Source: Clostridiales bacterium (GTDB taxonomy: Bacteria > Bacillota > Clostridia > Caldicoprobacterales > UBA3941). From it: a stretch of DNA of 62,264 bases. Positions 9,156-18,424 of this stretch are shown one piece after another (positions within the stretch are counted from its first letter, which is position 1; each line of letters opens with the position of its first letter). Below the pieces are notes generated by a model. That model did no database searches. It saw nothing but the letters and a program-made list of their open reading frames with translations, and had not been told where the DNA came from. The stretch lies in assembly GCA_012735575.1 (NCBI GenBank), contig JAAYGY010000037.1:1-62264 (forward strand), in the 5' to 3' direction. The translations under genes were made by a program, and so were the position numbers.

Positions 9156-9812
9156 CTATGATTGGTACTTATTCTCCAGACGGGTAATATCCTTAGTTTT
9201 TCCGATCACTACCAAAATATCATCTTTATTGATAACATCGTCTCCTTTTGGTGCAATATTTATTTCTTCATCATGTTTGATTGCCAGTACGTTTATACCA
9301 TATTTACCCCGCATATTCAACTCTTGCAAAGAATAACCTATCCAGTCAGGTAACGCCTCAATCTCTACCAGACTATAATCCTGGGTCACTTCTATATAAT
9401 CCAATATATTGGATGAAACTAGATTGTGCACCACCCTTAAAGCCATATCACGTTCGGGAAAGACCACCTTATCTGCACCAATCTTATATAACACCTTTGA
9501 ATGAAGTTCACTTTGAGCTTTGGCAATAACATATTTAACCCCTATTTCTTTACATAGCAAGGTTATTAGAATGCTTGAATGAATATCCGTTGAAGTAGTT
9601 ACCACCACTACATCAAAATTTCTAATACCCAGAGATTTCAGGACACTTTCGTCTGTTGCATCCGCTTGTACTGCATGGGTTACAAAATCGGATATTTCCT
9701 GCACCTTTTGTTCATCCTTATCTATTGCCAGTACTTGATGATTCATAGAACACAAAGCTTTTGCCACACTGCTGCCAAACCGTCCCAATCCAATAACTAC
9801 AAACTGTTTCAT
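9156..9812 (-). CDS. ktrA: Ktr/Trk potassium uptake regulatory subunit (RCK protein)
   Basis: The 218 residues form an RCK_N Rossmann domain (VIGLGRFGSSVAKAL, GxGxxG near residue 8; acidic end of beta-2 at AIDKDE) and a C-terminal RCK_C domain (about residues 130-218). Such proteins form a cytosolic octameric ring on the KtrB channel and gate it with ATP/ADP and often c-di-AMP. It lies 21 bases downstream of the ktrB gene on the same strand, so the two form an operon. Whether it is closer to KtrA or KtrC cannot be decided here. A c-di-AMP phosphodiesterase of the PgpH type is coded elsewhere in the window. Confidence 0.92.
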   Translation of the reverse strand: MKQFVVIGLGRFGSSVAKALCSMNHQVLAIDKDEQKVQEISDFVTHAVQADATDESVLKSLGIRNFDVVVVTTSTDIHSSILITLLCKEIGVKYVIAKAQSELHSKVLYKIGADKVVFPERDMALRVVHNLVSSNILDYIEVTQDYSLVEIEALPDWIGYSLQELNMRGKYGINVLAIKHDEEINIAPKGDDVINKDDILVVIGKTKDITRLENKYQS

Positions 9813-9833
9813 ACTTCCTAACCTTACCTTTCC

Positions 9834-11177
9834 TTAACCAACCATTATTATATCTTCAGGATATTTAATTTTATTGTTATTACTTGATTGTCTCTTTGCC
9901 AGTGCTAATGTTAGCGTTAACGGGCCTACTCTACCAACATACATACATATTATAGTAAGTAATTTGCTAATGCTACTAAGCTTGCTGTTATCAAATGAGG
10001 CTAGTCCTACCGTACCTAATGCTGAAGCAGTTTGAAAAAGTAGATCTATAAAAGGAAATGGTTCGACAATGGAAAAAATTATCGTTACAAAGACTAAAAA
10101 ACTTAGGCTGATAACAGCAATGGCTAGGGCCCGATTAGCAATAGAATAAGGTATTCGTCTTCTGAAAATTTCTATATCATCTTTACCTTCTATTACACTT
10201 TTGACAGTAAGTATGATGACCATAACAGTAACTGTCTTTATACCACCACCTGTGGAAGCTGGTGAGGCGCCAATAAACATCAGGACAATAGTAAAAAATT
10301 TTGTTGCTTCCCTAATTTCTTCTAGTGAAGTAGAATAAAAGCCAGCTGTTCTGGCAGTTACAGTATGGAATAAGGAAGCAATGATTTTATCTAAAAAAGA
10401 AAAGTCAGCAAGTACATTACTATACTCCATGATAAAAAAGAATGAAAATCCTCCAGCTAACAATATGACAGTAGTGAGTAAAACTAATTTAGTATGGAGT
10501 GACCATTTTCTAAAATGATACCTATGGTAAAAAATATCCCTTAAAACTGAAAAACCCAATCCACCCAATATAATTAACGCCATAATAGTAAAATTTATTA
10601 TAATGTCTCCATGAAAACTCATCAAACTATTGCCCATCAGATCAAACCCTGCATTACATAATGCAGAAATAGAGTGAAACAAACTAAAATATATACCCTT
10701 TATCCATCCATACATAGGTATAAAGCGGAAAGCTAGAAATGTAGCGCCTACAAATTCTAAAATAAAGGTAGTTGCAAGAATATTTTTAGTCAGTCGCACT
10801 ACTCCCTCCAAGGTAAAATGGTTTAATGCCTCTTGTATTATTAACCTTTCTTTAAGGGTTATTCGTTTTCCTGAAATTAAGGAGATCATGGTAGCAATGG
10901 TCATAAATCCTAGTCCTCCTATCTGGACCAGAATTATAGTAATTATCTGACCTATAAGGGAAAGATCCCTGGCCGTGTTGACTACTGATAGACCAGTAAC
11001 GCACACAGCAGAGGTAGCGTGAAACAATGCATTCATAAAACCAATACTGGTTCCGCTGGATGTAGAAAACGGCAGGCTCAATAAAAATGCACCCACTAAA
11101 ATAATTAAAAGAAAACCTAATGCCAGTATTTGTGTTGGTGAAAAATGAAATGTCTTATTATCTTTTACAATCTTCAA
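9834..11177 (-). CDS. ktrB: Ktr/Trk potassium transporter, membrane subunit
   Basis: The 447-residue integral membrane protein has the four M1-P-M2 repeats of the TrkH/KtrB superfamily. The selectivity-filter glycines are visible in CVTGLS, CNAGFD, ARTAGF and GTVGLAS. The N-terminus is short and basic and no periplasmic domain is present, as in KtrB. The start is TTG (11177) with GGAG eight bases upstream. It imports K+ together with the RCK subunit coded next to it. The unit has no link to the neighbouring infC operon, from which a terminator separates it. Confidence 0.93.
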   Translation of the reverse strand: MKIVKDNKTFHFSPTQILALGFLLIILVGAFLLSLPFSTSSGTSIGFMNALFHATSAVCVTGLSVVNTARDLSLIGQIITIILVQIGGLGFMTIATMISLISGKRITLKERLIIQEALNHFTLEGVVRLTKNILATTFILEFVGATFLAFRFIPMYGWIKGIYFSLFHSISALCNAGFDLMGNSLMSFHGDIIINFTIMALIILGGLGFSVLRDIFYHRYHFRKWSLHTKLVLLTTVILLAGGFSFFFIMEYSNVLADFSFLDKIIASLFHTVTARTAGFYSTSLEEIREATKFFTIVLMFIGASPASTGGGIKTVTVMVIILTVKSVIEGKDDIEIFRRRIPYSIANRALAIAVISLSFLVFVTIIFSIVEPFPFIDLLFQTASALGTVGLASFDNSKLSSISKLLTIICMYVGRVGPLTLTLALAKRQSSNNNKIKYPEDIIMVG

Positions 11178-11261
11178 TTTCCTAACTCCTAATAATATAG
11201 AATTCTATATATTCGTATATATCATATCTCAATTGAAAATAAAGGATTCCACCATTTATTA

Positions 11262-11288
11262 GAAAAAGACCTCCTGTAAGAGGTCTTT
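11262..11288 (-). terminator. Terminator of the infC-rpmI-rplT operon
   Basis: On the minus strand AAGACCTC pairs with GAGGTCTT around TTACAG and runs into TTTTTC. It lies just past the rplT stop. Confidence 0.88.
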
Positions 11289-11293
11289 ATTAA

Positions 11294-11653
11294 TTAAGCT
11301 TCTAGTTTTTGTTTGGCTAGATCTACCAATTGTGCAAAGCCTGCTGCATCATTTACCGCCATATCAGCCAGTATTTTACGATCAATCTGTACATTAGCTA
11401 GTTTAAGTCCATTAATAAACCTGCTATAGCTTAAGCCATTGCTTCGTGCAGCGGCATTAATTCTTGAAATCCAAAGTTTTCTGAAATCTCTCTTTCTTAG
11501 CTTTCTTCCAGTATAGGAATAGGCTAGTGATTTCATTACAGCTTGATTTGCAGCCCTATACTGCTTGCTCTTTGCACCAAAATAACCTTTAGCTAGTTTT
11601 AGTACTTTTTTATGTTTCTTTCTGGCATTAACTGCCCCTTTTACTCTTGCCAT
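11294..11653 (-). CDS. rplT: 50S ribosomal protein L20
   Basis: L20 (119 aa) binds 23S rRNA early in assembly and in many Firmicutes also represses its own operon by binding the infC leader. The sequence is a standard basic L20: [23 protein letters not shown], then the long helix with [20 protein letters not shown] and the C-terminal globular part with [16 protein letters not shown]. It is the last gene of infC-rpmI-rplT, 21 bases after rpmI, and is followed by the operon terminator. Confidence 0.98.
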   Translation of the reverse strand: MARVKGAVNARKKHKKVLKLAKGYFGAKSKQYRAANQAVMKSLAYSYTGRKLRKRDFRKLWISRINAAARSNGLSYSRFINGLKLANVQIDRKILADMAVNDAAGFAQLVDLAKQKLEA

Positions 11654-11674
11654 GTCTGTACCTCCTTCACTGCC

Positions 11675-11872
11675 CTATTTATAAGGAATCAATCTTTTTA
11701 TATTTTTTTCTTCAACGGCAGCAATATAGGTGCCCTTTCTTAGATTCCTCTTTCTCTTGCTTGTCTTCTTGGTCAAAATATGACTCTTATATGCTTTTGC
11801 TCTCTTAACTTTTCCTGATTTAGTTAAAGAAAATCTTTTGGCTGCCCCTTTATGTGTCTTCATTTTTGGCAT
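11675..11872 (-). CDS. rpmI: 50S ribosomal protein L35
   Basis: L35 is a small basic 23S rRNA-binding protein. The 65 residues begin [14 protein letters not shown] and continue with the family pattern [27 protein letters not shown]. It is coded between infC and rplT with spacers of about 20 bases, the order found throughout Firmicutes. Confidence 0.98.
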   Translation of the reverse strand: MPKMKTHKGAAKRFSLTKSGKVKRAKAYKSHILTKKTSKRKRNLRKGTYIAAVEEKNIKRLIPYK

Positions 11873-11894
11873 AGGGCTTCCTCCTCTCCTGCAT

Positions 11895-12407
11895 TTATTC
11901 TTTAGGTGCTAAGATCATTATCATGTTTCTTCCTTCAAGCTTAGGTTTGCGTTCTATAGAATGTTCTTGCGTTATCATTTCCACAAACCTATTCATTACA
12001 TCATATCCAATAGACGTATGTGCCATTTCTCGTCCTCTAAAGCGGATGGTAACCTTCACCTTATCTCCTGCTTTTAAGAACTTATCGGCATGTCTGGCTT
12101 TGACACCCATATCATGCTCTTCAATATTGGCTGATAGCCTAACTTCCTTAACATTGATAACCCGCTGATGTTTGCGTGCTTCTTTTTCTTTTTTGGCCAT
12201 ATCAAATCGATATTTACCATAATCCATAATTCTGCACACAGGTGGATTAGCTTTTGGTGCCACCTTTACCAAATCCAATTCTCTTTGCTGGGCAATCTCC
12301 AACGCTTTTTTGGGGGACATGATCCCAAGCTGTTCTCCATTTACGTCTATGACCCTTACTTCCTTGTCGCGGATTCCCTCATTGACAGAGAGTTCCCTGT
12401 TACTAAT
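11895..12407 (-). CDS. infC: Translation initiation factor IF-3 (AUU start)
   Basis: IF-3 keeps 30S subunits free and checks start-codon pairing. An AUG-based reading would begin at 12320 and lose the N-terminal domain. The open frame extends upstream as [20 protein letters not shown] to an ATT at 12407, which has GGAGGTG seven bases upstream; a TGA closes the frame two codons further up. That gives 170 residues, the usual length, and AUU is the classic autoregulatory infC start. The C-terminal domain shows [15 protein letters not shown] and [15 protein letters not shown]. It leads the infC-rpmI-rplT operon. Confidence 0.95.
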   Translation of the reverse strand: MSNRELSVNEGIRDKEVRVIDVNGEQLGIMSPKKALEIAQQRELDLVKVAPKANPPVCRIMDYGKYRFDMAKKEKEARKHQRVINVKEVRLSANIEEHDMGVKARHADKFLKAGDKVKVTIRFRGREMAHTSIGYDVMNRFVEMITQEHSIERKPKLEGRNMIMILAPKE

Positions 12408-12470
12408 ATTCCTTCACCTCCGAATAATATAAACAAACTTTGCTACCCCACTTGGCTCCACTCATCTCTA

Positions 12471-12588
12471 GAATAAAAAAAGTGGGTATACCTACCCACT
12501 TTTAAGACATAATTAATCCATAGATCTGGTGAAAGAAACCTTCCTGGCTGTGCCGAAAGGTGAGAAGTGGATAGCTTCTACTTAAACC
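12471..12588 (-). promoter_or_regulatory. infC operon leader, L20-leader type, with attenuator hairpin
   Basis: Transcription from the promoter at 12595-12623 gives a leader of about 180 bases. Its 5' part folds as GAAG/CTTC and neighbouring arms (GTAGAAGCTATCCACTTCTC) and resembles the L20-binding leaders of Firmicutes. It is followed by a strong hairpin AAGTGGGTA/TACCCACTT and a run of T (12501-12474). Position and layout fit L20 feedback by premature termination. The assignment to that family is from memory of its form, not a search. Confidence 0.65.
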
Positions 12589-12594
12589 AAATAT

Positions 12595-12623
12595 AGATTA
12601 TCATATTATATAAATCTTGTCAA
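12595..12623 (-). promoter_or_regulatory. Sigma-A promoter of the infC operon
   Basis: On the minus strand a consensus TTGACA (12623-12618) is separated by 17 bases from TAATCT (12600-12595). It begins six bases after the thrS stop codon, so infC has its own promoter. Confidence 0.75.
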
Positions 12624-12628
12624 ACATT

Positions 12629-14536
12629 TTATTTCCCTTTTTGATTAATTTCTTTCTGGATTTTATCCATAAAATCCTTAACAGCCATCGGTCCTAGATC
12701 TCCTTCATCCCTGGATCTTACTGCTACCTGCTGATTTTCTACTTCCTTGTCTCCAACTACTAACATATAAGGTATTCTTTGAAGTCGTGCTTCACGTATT
12801 TTATATCCTATTTTTTCATTCCTTAAATCAGATTCTACACGAATGCCTGCACTTTCAAATTTCTTGACAAGTTCTTCTATATACTCATTGGATCGATCAG
12901 TGATTGATAAAAGCCTGACCTGTACTGGAGCAAGCCAAGTTGGAAAGGCACCTGCATAGTGTTCAATCAGGATACCAATAAATCTTTCTAGACTACCAAA
13001 TATGGCCCTATGCAGCATAACGGGACGATGCCTTTCACCATCAGGACCTATATAGGTTAAATCAAATCTTTCAGGCATCTGAAAATCAAGCTGAATGGTG
13101 CCGCATTGCCAGGTTCTTCCTATGCTGTCTTGGAGGTGAAAGTCAATCTTTGGACCATAGAAAGCTCCATCTCCCTCATTGATGACATAGTCCATATTCT
13201 TTTCCTCAAGAGCCTCTCTAAGAGCATTAATGGCCATATCCCAATCCTCTTGAGAACCCATTGCATTTTCGGGTCTGGTGGATAGTTCTACATAGTAGTT
13301 GAAGTCAAATTGCTTGTAGATATAGTCAATTAGATCGATTACTCCAACAATTTCATCCTTTACCTGCTCTGGCAACATAAAGATATGAGCATCATCCTGA
13401 GTAAAACAACGGACCCTCATGAGACCATGCAGTACACCAGAAAGCTCATGTCTGTGTACCAATCCCAACTCTGCCATTCTTATTGGTAAATCCCTGTAAC
13501 TATGCATCTTTCTCTTATATACAATCATGCTACCTGGACAGTTCATAGGTTTTACAGCATAGTCGTTTTCATCTATTTGAGTAAAATACATATTCTCCTT
13601 ATAATGATCCCAATGGCCAGACCGTTTCCATAAATCCTGGTTAAGAATAATAGGAGTTTTAACCTCTTCATAACCTCTCTTAATATGTTCTTTGCGCCAA
13701 AAATCTTCTAAAGTATTTCGTAACACCATTCCCTTGGGATGGAAGAATGGGAATCCTGGCCCTTCTTCGTAGATGCTAAAAAGATCCAGTTCTTTCCCTA
13801 GTTTTCTATGATCCCTCTTCTTTGCCTCTTCCAGACGTTTCAAGTGTTCTTCTAGCTGGCTCTTTTTAGGATATGAAACCCCATATATGCGTTGAAGCAT
13901 TTTGTTTTTTTCATCGCCTTTCCAGTATGCACCAGCCAAGCTTAGAAGCTTAAAAGCCTTTACTTTACCAGTGTTGGAAAGATGAGGGCCTGCACATAGA
14001 TCCACAAATTCCCCTTGCTTGTAAAAAGAAATAATTGAGTCCTGAGGCAATTCTTCGATTAGTTCTACTTTATAGGTTTCATTTTTATCAGCCATATATT
14101 CAATTGCCTCTTGTCTTGGTAGTTCAAATCTCTCCAGCTCAAGATTTTCCTTTACAATTTTGGACATTTCAGCTTCAATAGCCTCTAAATCTTCAGGAGT
14201 AAAGGGTTTATCGGTATCAAAATCATAGTAGAATCCATCATCTATAGCCGGACCAATAGCAAGCTTAACACCTGGGAAAAGCCTTTTTACAGCTTGAGCC
14301 ATTATATGAGCACTAGTATGCCAAAATGCTTTTTTTCCTTCTGCATCATCAAAAGTCAATATATTAACCTGACAATCTTCATTTAGTGGATGCATTAAGT
14401 CTACAGTTTCACCATCTACCTGTCCTGCAACAGCAACCCTAGCAAGTCCCTTGCTTATATCCTGTGCTACTTCTCCCACGGTAATACCCTGTGGATATTC
14501 CTTTGATGATCCGTCTTTTAAGGTAACTTTGATCAT
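12629..14536 (-). CDS. thrS: Threonyl-tRNA synthetase
   Basis: ThrRS charges tRNA-Thr and removes mischarged serine. The 635 residues show a TGS domain (1-62), the editing domain with HTSAHIMAQAV near residue 73 and a downstream cysteine in DLCAGPH, the class II catalytic core with zinc-ligand cysteine (VKPMNCPGSM), motif 2 (HRHELSGVLHGLMRVRCFTQ) and motif 3 (HRAIFGSLERFIGILIEHY), and an anticodon-binding domain (LSITDRSNEYIEELVKKF). It starts with ATG behind GGAGGCG. It is controlled by the Thr T-box upstream. Confidence 0.98.
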   Translation of the reverse strand: MIKVTLKDGSSKEYPQGITVGEVAQDISKGLARVAVAGQVDGETVDLMHPLNEDCQVNILTFDDAEGKKAFWHTSAHIMAQAVKRLFPGVKLAIGPAIDDGFYYDFDTDKPFTPEDLEAIEAEMSKIVKENLELERFELPRQEAIEYMADKNETYKVELIEELPQDSIISFYKQGEFVDLCAGPHLSNTGKVKAFKLLSLAGAYWKGDEKNKMLQRIYGVSYPKKSQLEEHLKRLEEAKKRDHRKLGKELDLFSIYEEGPGFPFFHPKGMVLRNTLEDFWRKEHIKRGYEEVKTPIILNQDLWKRSGHWDHYKENMYFTQIDENDYAVKPMNCPGSMIVYKRKMHSYRDLPIRMAELGLVHRHELSGVLHGLMRVRCFTQDDAHIFMLPEQVKDEIVGVIDLIDYIYKQFDFNYYVELSTRPENAMGSQEDWDMAINALREALEEKNMDYVINEGDGAFYGPKIDFHLQDSIGRTWQCGTIQLDFQMPERFDLTYIGPDGERHRPVMLHRAIFGSLERFIGILIEHYAGAFPTWLAPVQVRLLSITDRSNEYIEELVKKFESAGIRVESDLRNEKIGYKIREARLQRIPYMLVVGDKEVENQQVAVRSRDEGDLGPMAVKDFMDKIQKEINQKGK

Positions 14537-14630
14537 TAATCATCGCCTCCTATATTCCATTCGTGCTTATTTTGTATCAAGTTTATCAATATTGTTTATT
14601 CTAAAGAAATAAATAAATTAAATATCAAAT

Positions 14631-14870
14631 ACAAAAAATCCCCATCCTTCAAAGGACGGGGATTACCCGCGGTTCCACCCTTGTTGATCTAGGCTATATC
14701 CATAAAAAGCCTAAATCCAACTTTGTTGTCTATAACGGGACTAGCCAAATACTCCGGAGTTGGTATTCAATCGAGCCTGTTGGGGAAAACTTTCAGCCCA
14801 GGGTTTTCCCTCTCTTAACACCGGTTCCCGATCTACTGGTCTCCTTCATAGTATCAATATTCTTATTCTT
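14631..14870 (-). promoter_or_regulatory. T-box leader of thrS, specifier ACC (Thr)
   Basis: Read on the minus strand, Stem I begins with GAAGGAGACCAGTAGAT and its specifier region reads GAATACCAACTCCGGAG, giving ACC, a threonine codon (14764-14762). The T-box core GGGTGGAACCGCGGG lies at 14680-14666. The terminator pairs AATCCCCGTCC with GGATGGGGATT and ends in TTTTTTG (14664-14632). Low charged tRNA-Thr should permit read-through. Confidence 0.94.
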
Positions 14871-14876
14871 CATGAT

Positions 14877-14905
14877 ATTATATACATCTTGTAGCTAATT
14901 GTCAA
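14877..14905 (-). promoter_or_regulatory. Consensus sigma-A promoter of thrS
   Basis: TTGACA (14905-14900) and TATAAT (14882-14877) match the consensus at all twelve positions with a 17-base spacer. The start point should fall near 14870, just before T-box Stem I. Confidence 0.9.
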
Positions 14906-14909
14906 TAAA

Positions 14910-15512
14910 TTAAGCAATAAATTTCATAAATATTCCTTGGAACAATCCAATAAAAAATCCCAGAACTCCTCCTAGAAGTTCAATATATTTAAGCTCCCTT
15001 TTTGAAAGAGATAGTATGATACTCTCCAACTCCAGTAAATCAAAGTCATTAATCTTTTGTTCAACCAGTTGGCTAACATTTAATGTTTGAACAGCGTCTT
15101 TTATAAGCTTATCCATATTATTAGCTATGAAACCCCTGGATTCCTTGTCTATAATATCTCCTATATAGTTTAATATAGAATTTTTTACACCTGCTGGTAT
15201 AAAAGTAGGTAGCTTATCATTGACAACTCTTAGAATACCAACACGTATATTTTTTACGATAACCGCTCTATTTTTATCTGTATTCAAATGCTTTGACAGT
15301 TCTTCTATAGATAAAAGCTGCTCCTCAACAGTCTTTCCAATGCTAACAGCAATTTCATTTCTACGCTTGGGCACCAGCCCTTGAAATTCTATACCTATAA
15401 CAGGTATCCTAACAGGATTTAAGGGCCTGAAAATAAGCTTTACTGCCAGATAGTTAGTAAACCAGCCTATTCCAGCCCCAACTAAAGACATCATAATTAT
15501 TTGCCAAATCAC
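14910..15512 (-). CDS. DUF445 family membrane protein
   Basis: This 200-residue protein has an N-terminal membrane helix (MIWQIIMMSLVGAGIGWFTN) with the DUF445 signature GWFTNYLAVKLIFRP and FQGLVPKRRNEIA. A long amphipathic middle follows, and then a C-terminal membrane hairpin (YIELLGGVLGFFIGLFQGIF). This is the short form of the family; Bacillus YheB relatives are about twice as long. The function is unknown, and a role in the sporulation or cell-envelope area is only suggested for relatives. The start is GTG at 15512 with GGGAGG seven bases upstream. The 227 bp upstream are AT-rich and hold only the ytxC terminator. Confidence 0.85.
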   Translation of the reverse strand: MIWQIIMMSLVGAGIGWFTNYLAVKLIFRPLNPVRIPVIGIEFQGLVPKRRNEIAVSIGKTVEEQLLSIEELSKHLNTDKNRAVIVKNIRVGILRVVNDKLPTFIPAGVKNSILNYIGDIIDKESRGFIANNMDKLIKDAVQTLNVSQLVEQKINDFDLLELESIILSLSKRELKYIELLGGVLGFFIGLFQGIFMKFIA

Positions 15513-15697
15513 TTTTTAGCCTCCCTATTCTGTCCATTATCAGTAAAAACTAACAAATTATTTATATCAGTTCTTTGTAATTACATGATAAAACGTAAAA
15601 TTTATCTTTTCCCAAGTTAGTTGTTTACTTTACAATATTCTTTATTATTTTTATACACAATACTAATTGTACAACTATTCTAGAGAAAAATAAAGAT

Positions 15698-15727
15698 AAA
15701 AAAAGATGCACTTTTTTCCGTGCATCC
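15698..15727 (-). terminator. Terminator after ytxC
   Basis: On the minus strand GATGCAC pairs with GTGCATC around an A-rich loop and is followed by seven T. It lies 12 bases after the stop. Confidence 0.88.
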
Positions 15728-15738
15728 TTTTAGTTGTT

Positions 15739-16620
15739 TCACTTTTTTGGTGTTATCCTTTCATTACTCATTATTACCTTGCCATTAAAAACATTGTTGA
15801 TGGTATTTAATAGCTCAACATTTTTTATCTTGTCGTACTCATGAATAGTTATCTTACAAGGCGCAATAGTAATTAAGGAACTAATTAACAGATCATCATG
15901 ACTTATTTCCTTGTCCGATATCTCGCGAGCCAGTTGTTCCAGCATTTCGTTATGAATAACCTTTAAATTAGAGTCTAAAAGAACATATCTTTTATCATCC
16001 TGTAAAACCACATGAACCTCATCCACTTTTGGATCTTGAATCTCTACAAAATACTGGAGTAGTTTTATAAATTCATTATATTCATTCTCGATCAACAATT
16101 CGTCCACTGCACGGTCTACCGCATTTTCCAGCTCACGGGTGAAATCCTTCAGTCGGAACCGAATAAAACCATCAAATACCAATTCATCATTTGCATTTAA
16201 GTGGTCCATAATTCTGTCCCATACCCTATATCGCCATTGTTCCCTAATTTTTTCAGAATTGGCGATCGGATTTCTTCCTCCCCACATAATGGCTAATGCA
16301 TCTCGTAAGATCTTGTCTTGATCCTCCTTATCAAAATAAAAATATTCCTGTTGGATAATTTTCTGTACCATACTGGACTGTAAGTCCTCTAAAATAATAG
16401 TAGCCAGTATATCAGCAATTATGATCTTTATTCTGTCTTTTATCATAGCCATTTTGTTTGGAGGATAGGAATGACCAGTTCTATAGTTTATAAAGACCAA
16501 ATCCCCTACCCTATTTTCCTCTATATCTAAACCCTCCATCCAATAGGCGGAAGACTTTTTATAAATTAAATCCTTAAGACATGGATCTTTATCGTCAATC
16601 CCGATGGAAAATAACTGCAT
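15739..16620 (-). CDS. ytxC: Putative sporulation protein YtxC
   Basis: The 293-residue soluble protein resembles the YtxC family, which is restricted to endospore formers and whose biochemical role is unknown. Visible marks are the long helical middle, with IMDHLNANDELVFDGFIRFRLKDF near residues 140-160, and the C-terminal half with VDEVHVVLQDDKRYVLLD and DDLLISSLITIAPCKITIHE. The ATG at 16620 is chosen because AGGGAG lies seven bases upstream; the ATG at 16638 has no ribosome binding site. It lies downstream of a DUF6873-like gene and ends at its own terminator. Confidence 0.85.
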   Translation of the reverse strand: MQLFSIGIDDKDPCLKDLIYKKSSAYWMEGLDIEENRVGDLVFINYRTGHSYPPNKMAMIKDRIKIIIADILATIILEDLQSSMVQKIIQQEYFYFDKEDQDKILRDALAIMWGGRNPIANSEKIREQWRYRVWDRIMDHLNANDELVFDGFIRFRLKDFTRELENAVDRAVDELLIENEYNEFIKLLQYFVEIQDPKVDEVHVVLQDDKRYVLLDSNLKVIHNEMLEQLAREISDKEISHDDLLISSLITIAPCKITIHEYDKIKNVELLNTINNVFNGKVIMSNERITPKK

Positions 16621-16671
16621 TCCACCACTCCCTTCCATGGCAGTTCAGTCAATAAACTTTACAAAACAGCT

Positions 16672-17436
16672 TTACACACGCTGCTTTAGAGGTATTATAC
16701 TCCCAACATCAGCAAGGAGATGCATATCCATGGCTACAGGGATTTTGCCCCTTTCTTTTAGGAAATCTTCTATTTTTTCGTAGTCCTTATGGGTCTTCCA
16801 ATTTCCGACAAAACCAAGGGCGTTAAGATTTAGCAGGCCAGTTGCACCACCTATAAATCCATAGTTTAAACCAGGAAGATCAATAAAGCCGGGATTTATA
16901 AGCAATACATTAAAGCCTACCCCCTTAGCAGCTTTGGCGATACCTTTATCCGATGTAATCAAGGAATGTTCATCAACAATAGCTACTGAACATTTAGAAT
17001 ATCCCTGATTCACATGGACAAGCTCAACGCCTTGTGATTGCAGTTCTCCCTTTAATATTGGATCAGTGTATTTTTTGTTATGAAAAGCATACTCTCCAAT
17101 TCTTGCTACATTATATGCAATGTTATTGGGATAGTTGCTTTCAAGTCTAGTATTCCCCACTATGATTTCAAAATCATGTTGTATTAATTGGTTTTTCAGT
17201 GACTGACTGGCATTGGGAGCGATTACTATCTTATTACCTCCCAGTGGATGACACTGTATATCCGGGTGGCAAGATATGGAAGGATAAAGATCAGTACATT
17301 TATCAACATAAATCGGGGAAATTTGGTAATCTTTCAAAAAAACCTCTAGCCTGGCTTTGTATCGACTATCCACTAAAGCCAGGCTAACTGAATTATCAGG
17401 TATAAAAGGAGTTTCTAAAAAAGCTTCTTTACTCAT
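16672..17436 (-). CDS. DUF6873-like protein (putative guanidine-group-modifying fold)
   Basis: The roughly 254-residue protein has repeated alpha-beta units with conserved-looking stretches such as GNTRLESNYPNNIAYNVARI, CSVAIVDEHSLITSDKGIA and GFIGGATGLLNLNALGFVG. From memory these resemble the clostridial DUF6873 group, predicted to take the five-bladed fold of agmatine deiminase and dimethylargininase enzymes. No catalytic Cys-His-Glu set is obvious, so enzymatic activity is not claimed. Start choice is uncertain (ATG 17436 or TTG 17445); both overlap the end of degV, so translational coupling is likely. It sits between degV and ytxC. Confidence 0.65.
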   Translation of the reverse strand: MSKEAFLETPFIPDNSVSLALVDSRYKARLEVFLKDYQISPIYVDKCTDLYPSISCHPDIQCHPLGGNKIVIAPNASQSLKNQLIQHDFEIIVGNTRLESNYPNNIAYNVARIGEYAFHNKKYTDPILKGELQSQGVELVHVNQGYSKCSVAIVDEHSLITSDKGIAKAAKGVGFNVLLINPGFIDLPGLNYGFIGGATGLLNLNALGFVGNWKTHKDYEKIEDFLKERGKIPVAMDMHLLADVGSIIPLKQRV

Positions 17437-18283
17437 CTTTCTCAATATATATTATTCCCACTGTACCTGGTCCACAATGGCTGGAAATTACTGTGCCAGC
17501 TTCCGCTAAATAAATGTTTTTTGAATCGAAGTCATTACTGGCTTTATTCCTTAAAAATTCTGCAGAATCTATATCTGCTGAATGGGCTATTACTATACTA
17601 TCAGTATCGATTTTTCCGTTATCACTTACATATTTTTTATAAAAAGCATTTAACACTTTTTCTTTCTTTCCCCTATGCTTATCTAAAACTACTAAACTTC
17701 CATCTTTAACTAATATTTGAGGCCTTATCTTTAGTACAGTACCTGCTATGAGTTCTATGGAAGAGCATCTTCCACCCATATGTAGGTATTTAAGAGTATC
17801 TATCACAAAGCTAGTTCTAACTTTGGGTTTTAAAGCCTCTATTTTTTGGTAAATCTCCTCTGTACTAAGACCTTGTGATACCCACTGTGCAGCCTTAATT
17901 GCCAATAATCCAATACCCATAGATAAATTTTCTGAATCTATAACTCTTACTCTTCCCTCGTCAAATTCCTGTGCTGCTAAAGTTGCCGATTGTATTGTTG
18001 CTGATAATTTAGAAGAAATACCAAAAAATAAGATATCATATCCTTTATCTATCCAAGGTGTGAAACTATTGATCATATCCTGAACTGAAGGCGCTGCTGT
18101 CTTAGGTAGTTCGTTGGTTTCTTCCACAATTTGATACAACGTGGCTGTGTCTATTTCCACCTGATCTTTATAGGTTTGACCTCCTATTGTAACATACAAT
18201 GGAACAAAGGTTATACCATATTGTTCTCGTAGCTCTATAGGTATATCTGCTGTACTATCTGTAATGATCTTTACAGGATTCAT
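17429..18283 (-). CDS. DegV family fatty-acid-binding protein
   Basis: DegV (FakB-like) proteins bind a single fatty acid and, in FakA/FakB systems, present it for phosphorylation. The 284 residues open with VKIITDSTADIP, the DegV signature. They contain the ligand-pocket stretch KTAAPSVQDM, the hinge motif TLKYLHMGGR, and HCGPGTVGIIYI at the C-terminus. No fakA is visible nearby. It starts with ATG behind GGAGG and overlaps the start of the DUF6873-like gene. Confidence 0.93.
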   Translation of the reverse strand: MNPVKIITDSTADIPIELREQYGITFVPLYVTIGGQTYKDQVEIDTATLYQIVEETNELPKTAAPSVQDMINSFTPWIDKGYDILFFGISSKLSATIQSATLAAQEFDEGRVRVIDSENLSMGIGLLAIKAAQWVSQGLSTEEIYQKIEALKPKVRTSFVIDTLKYLHMGGRCSSIELIAGTVLKIRPQILVKDGSLVVLDKHRGKKEKVLNAFYKKYVSDNGKIDTDSIVIAHSADIDSAEFLRNKASNDFDSKNIYLAEAGTVISSHCGPGTVGIIYIEKDE

Positions 18284-18390
18284 GGTTTACCTCCTCAAAA
18301 AAAAATAAAATAATTGCAAAATATAAGTCAAGATAAGAATATTTTACCCTGATTGCGTAAAGCATGCAACATGATAATGCCGTATAATTC

Positions 18391-18418
18391 AAAAAACACC
18401 GGTATTTATACCGGTGTT
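18391..18418 (-). terminator. Terminator of rnpB
   Basis: On the minus strand AACACCGGTA pairs with TACCGGTGTT and continues into TTTTTTG, a few bases after the mature 3' end of rnpB. Confidence 0.9.
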
Positions 18419-18424
18419 CTAAAC

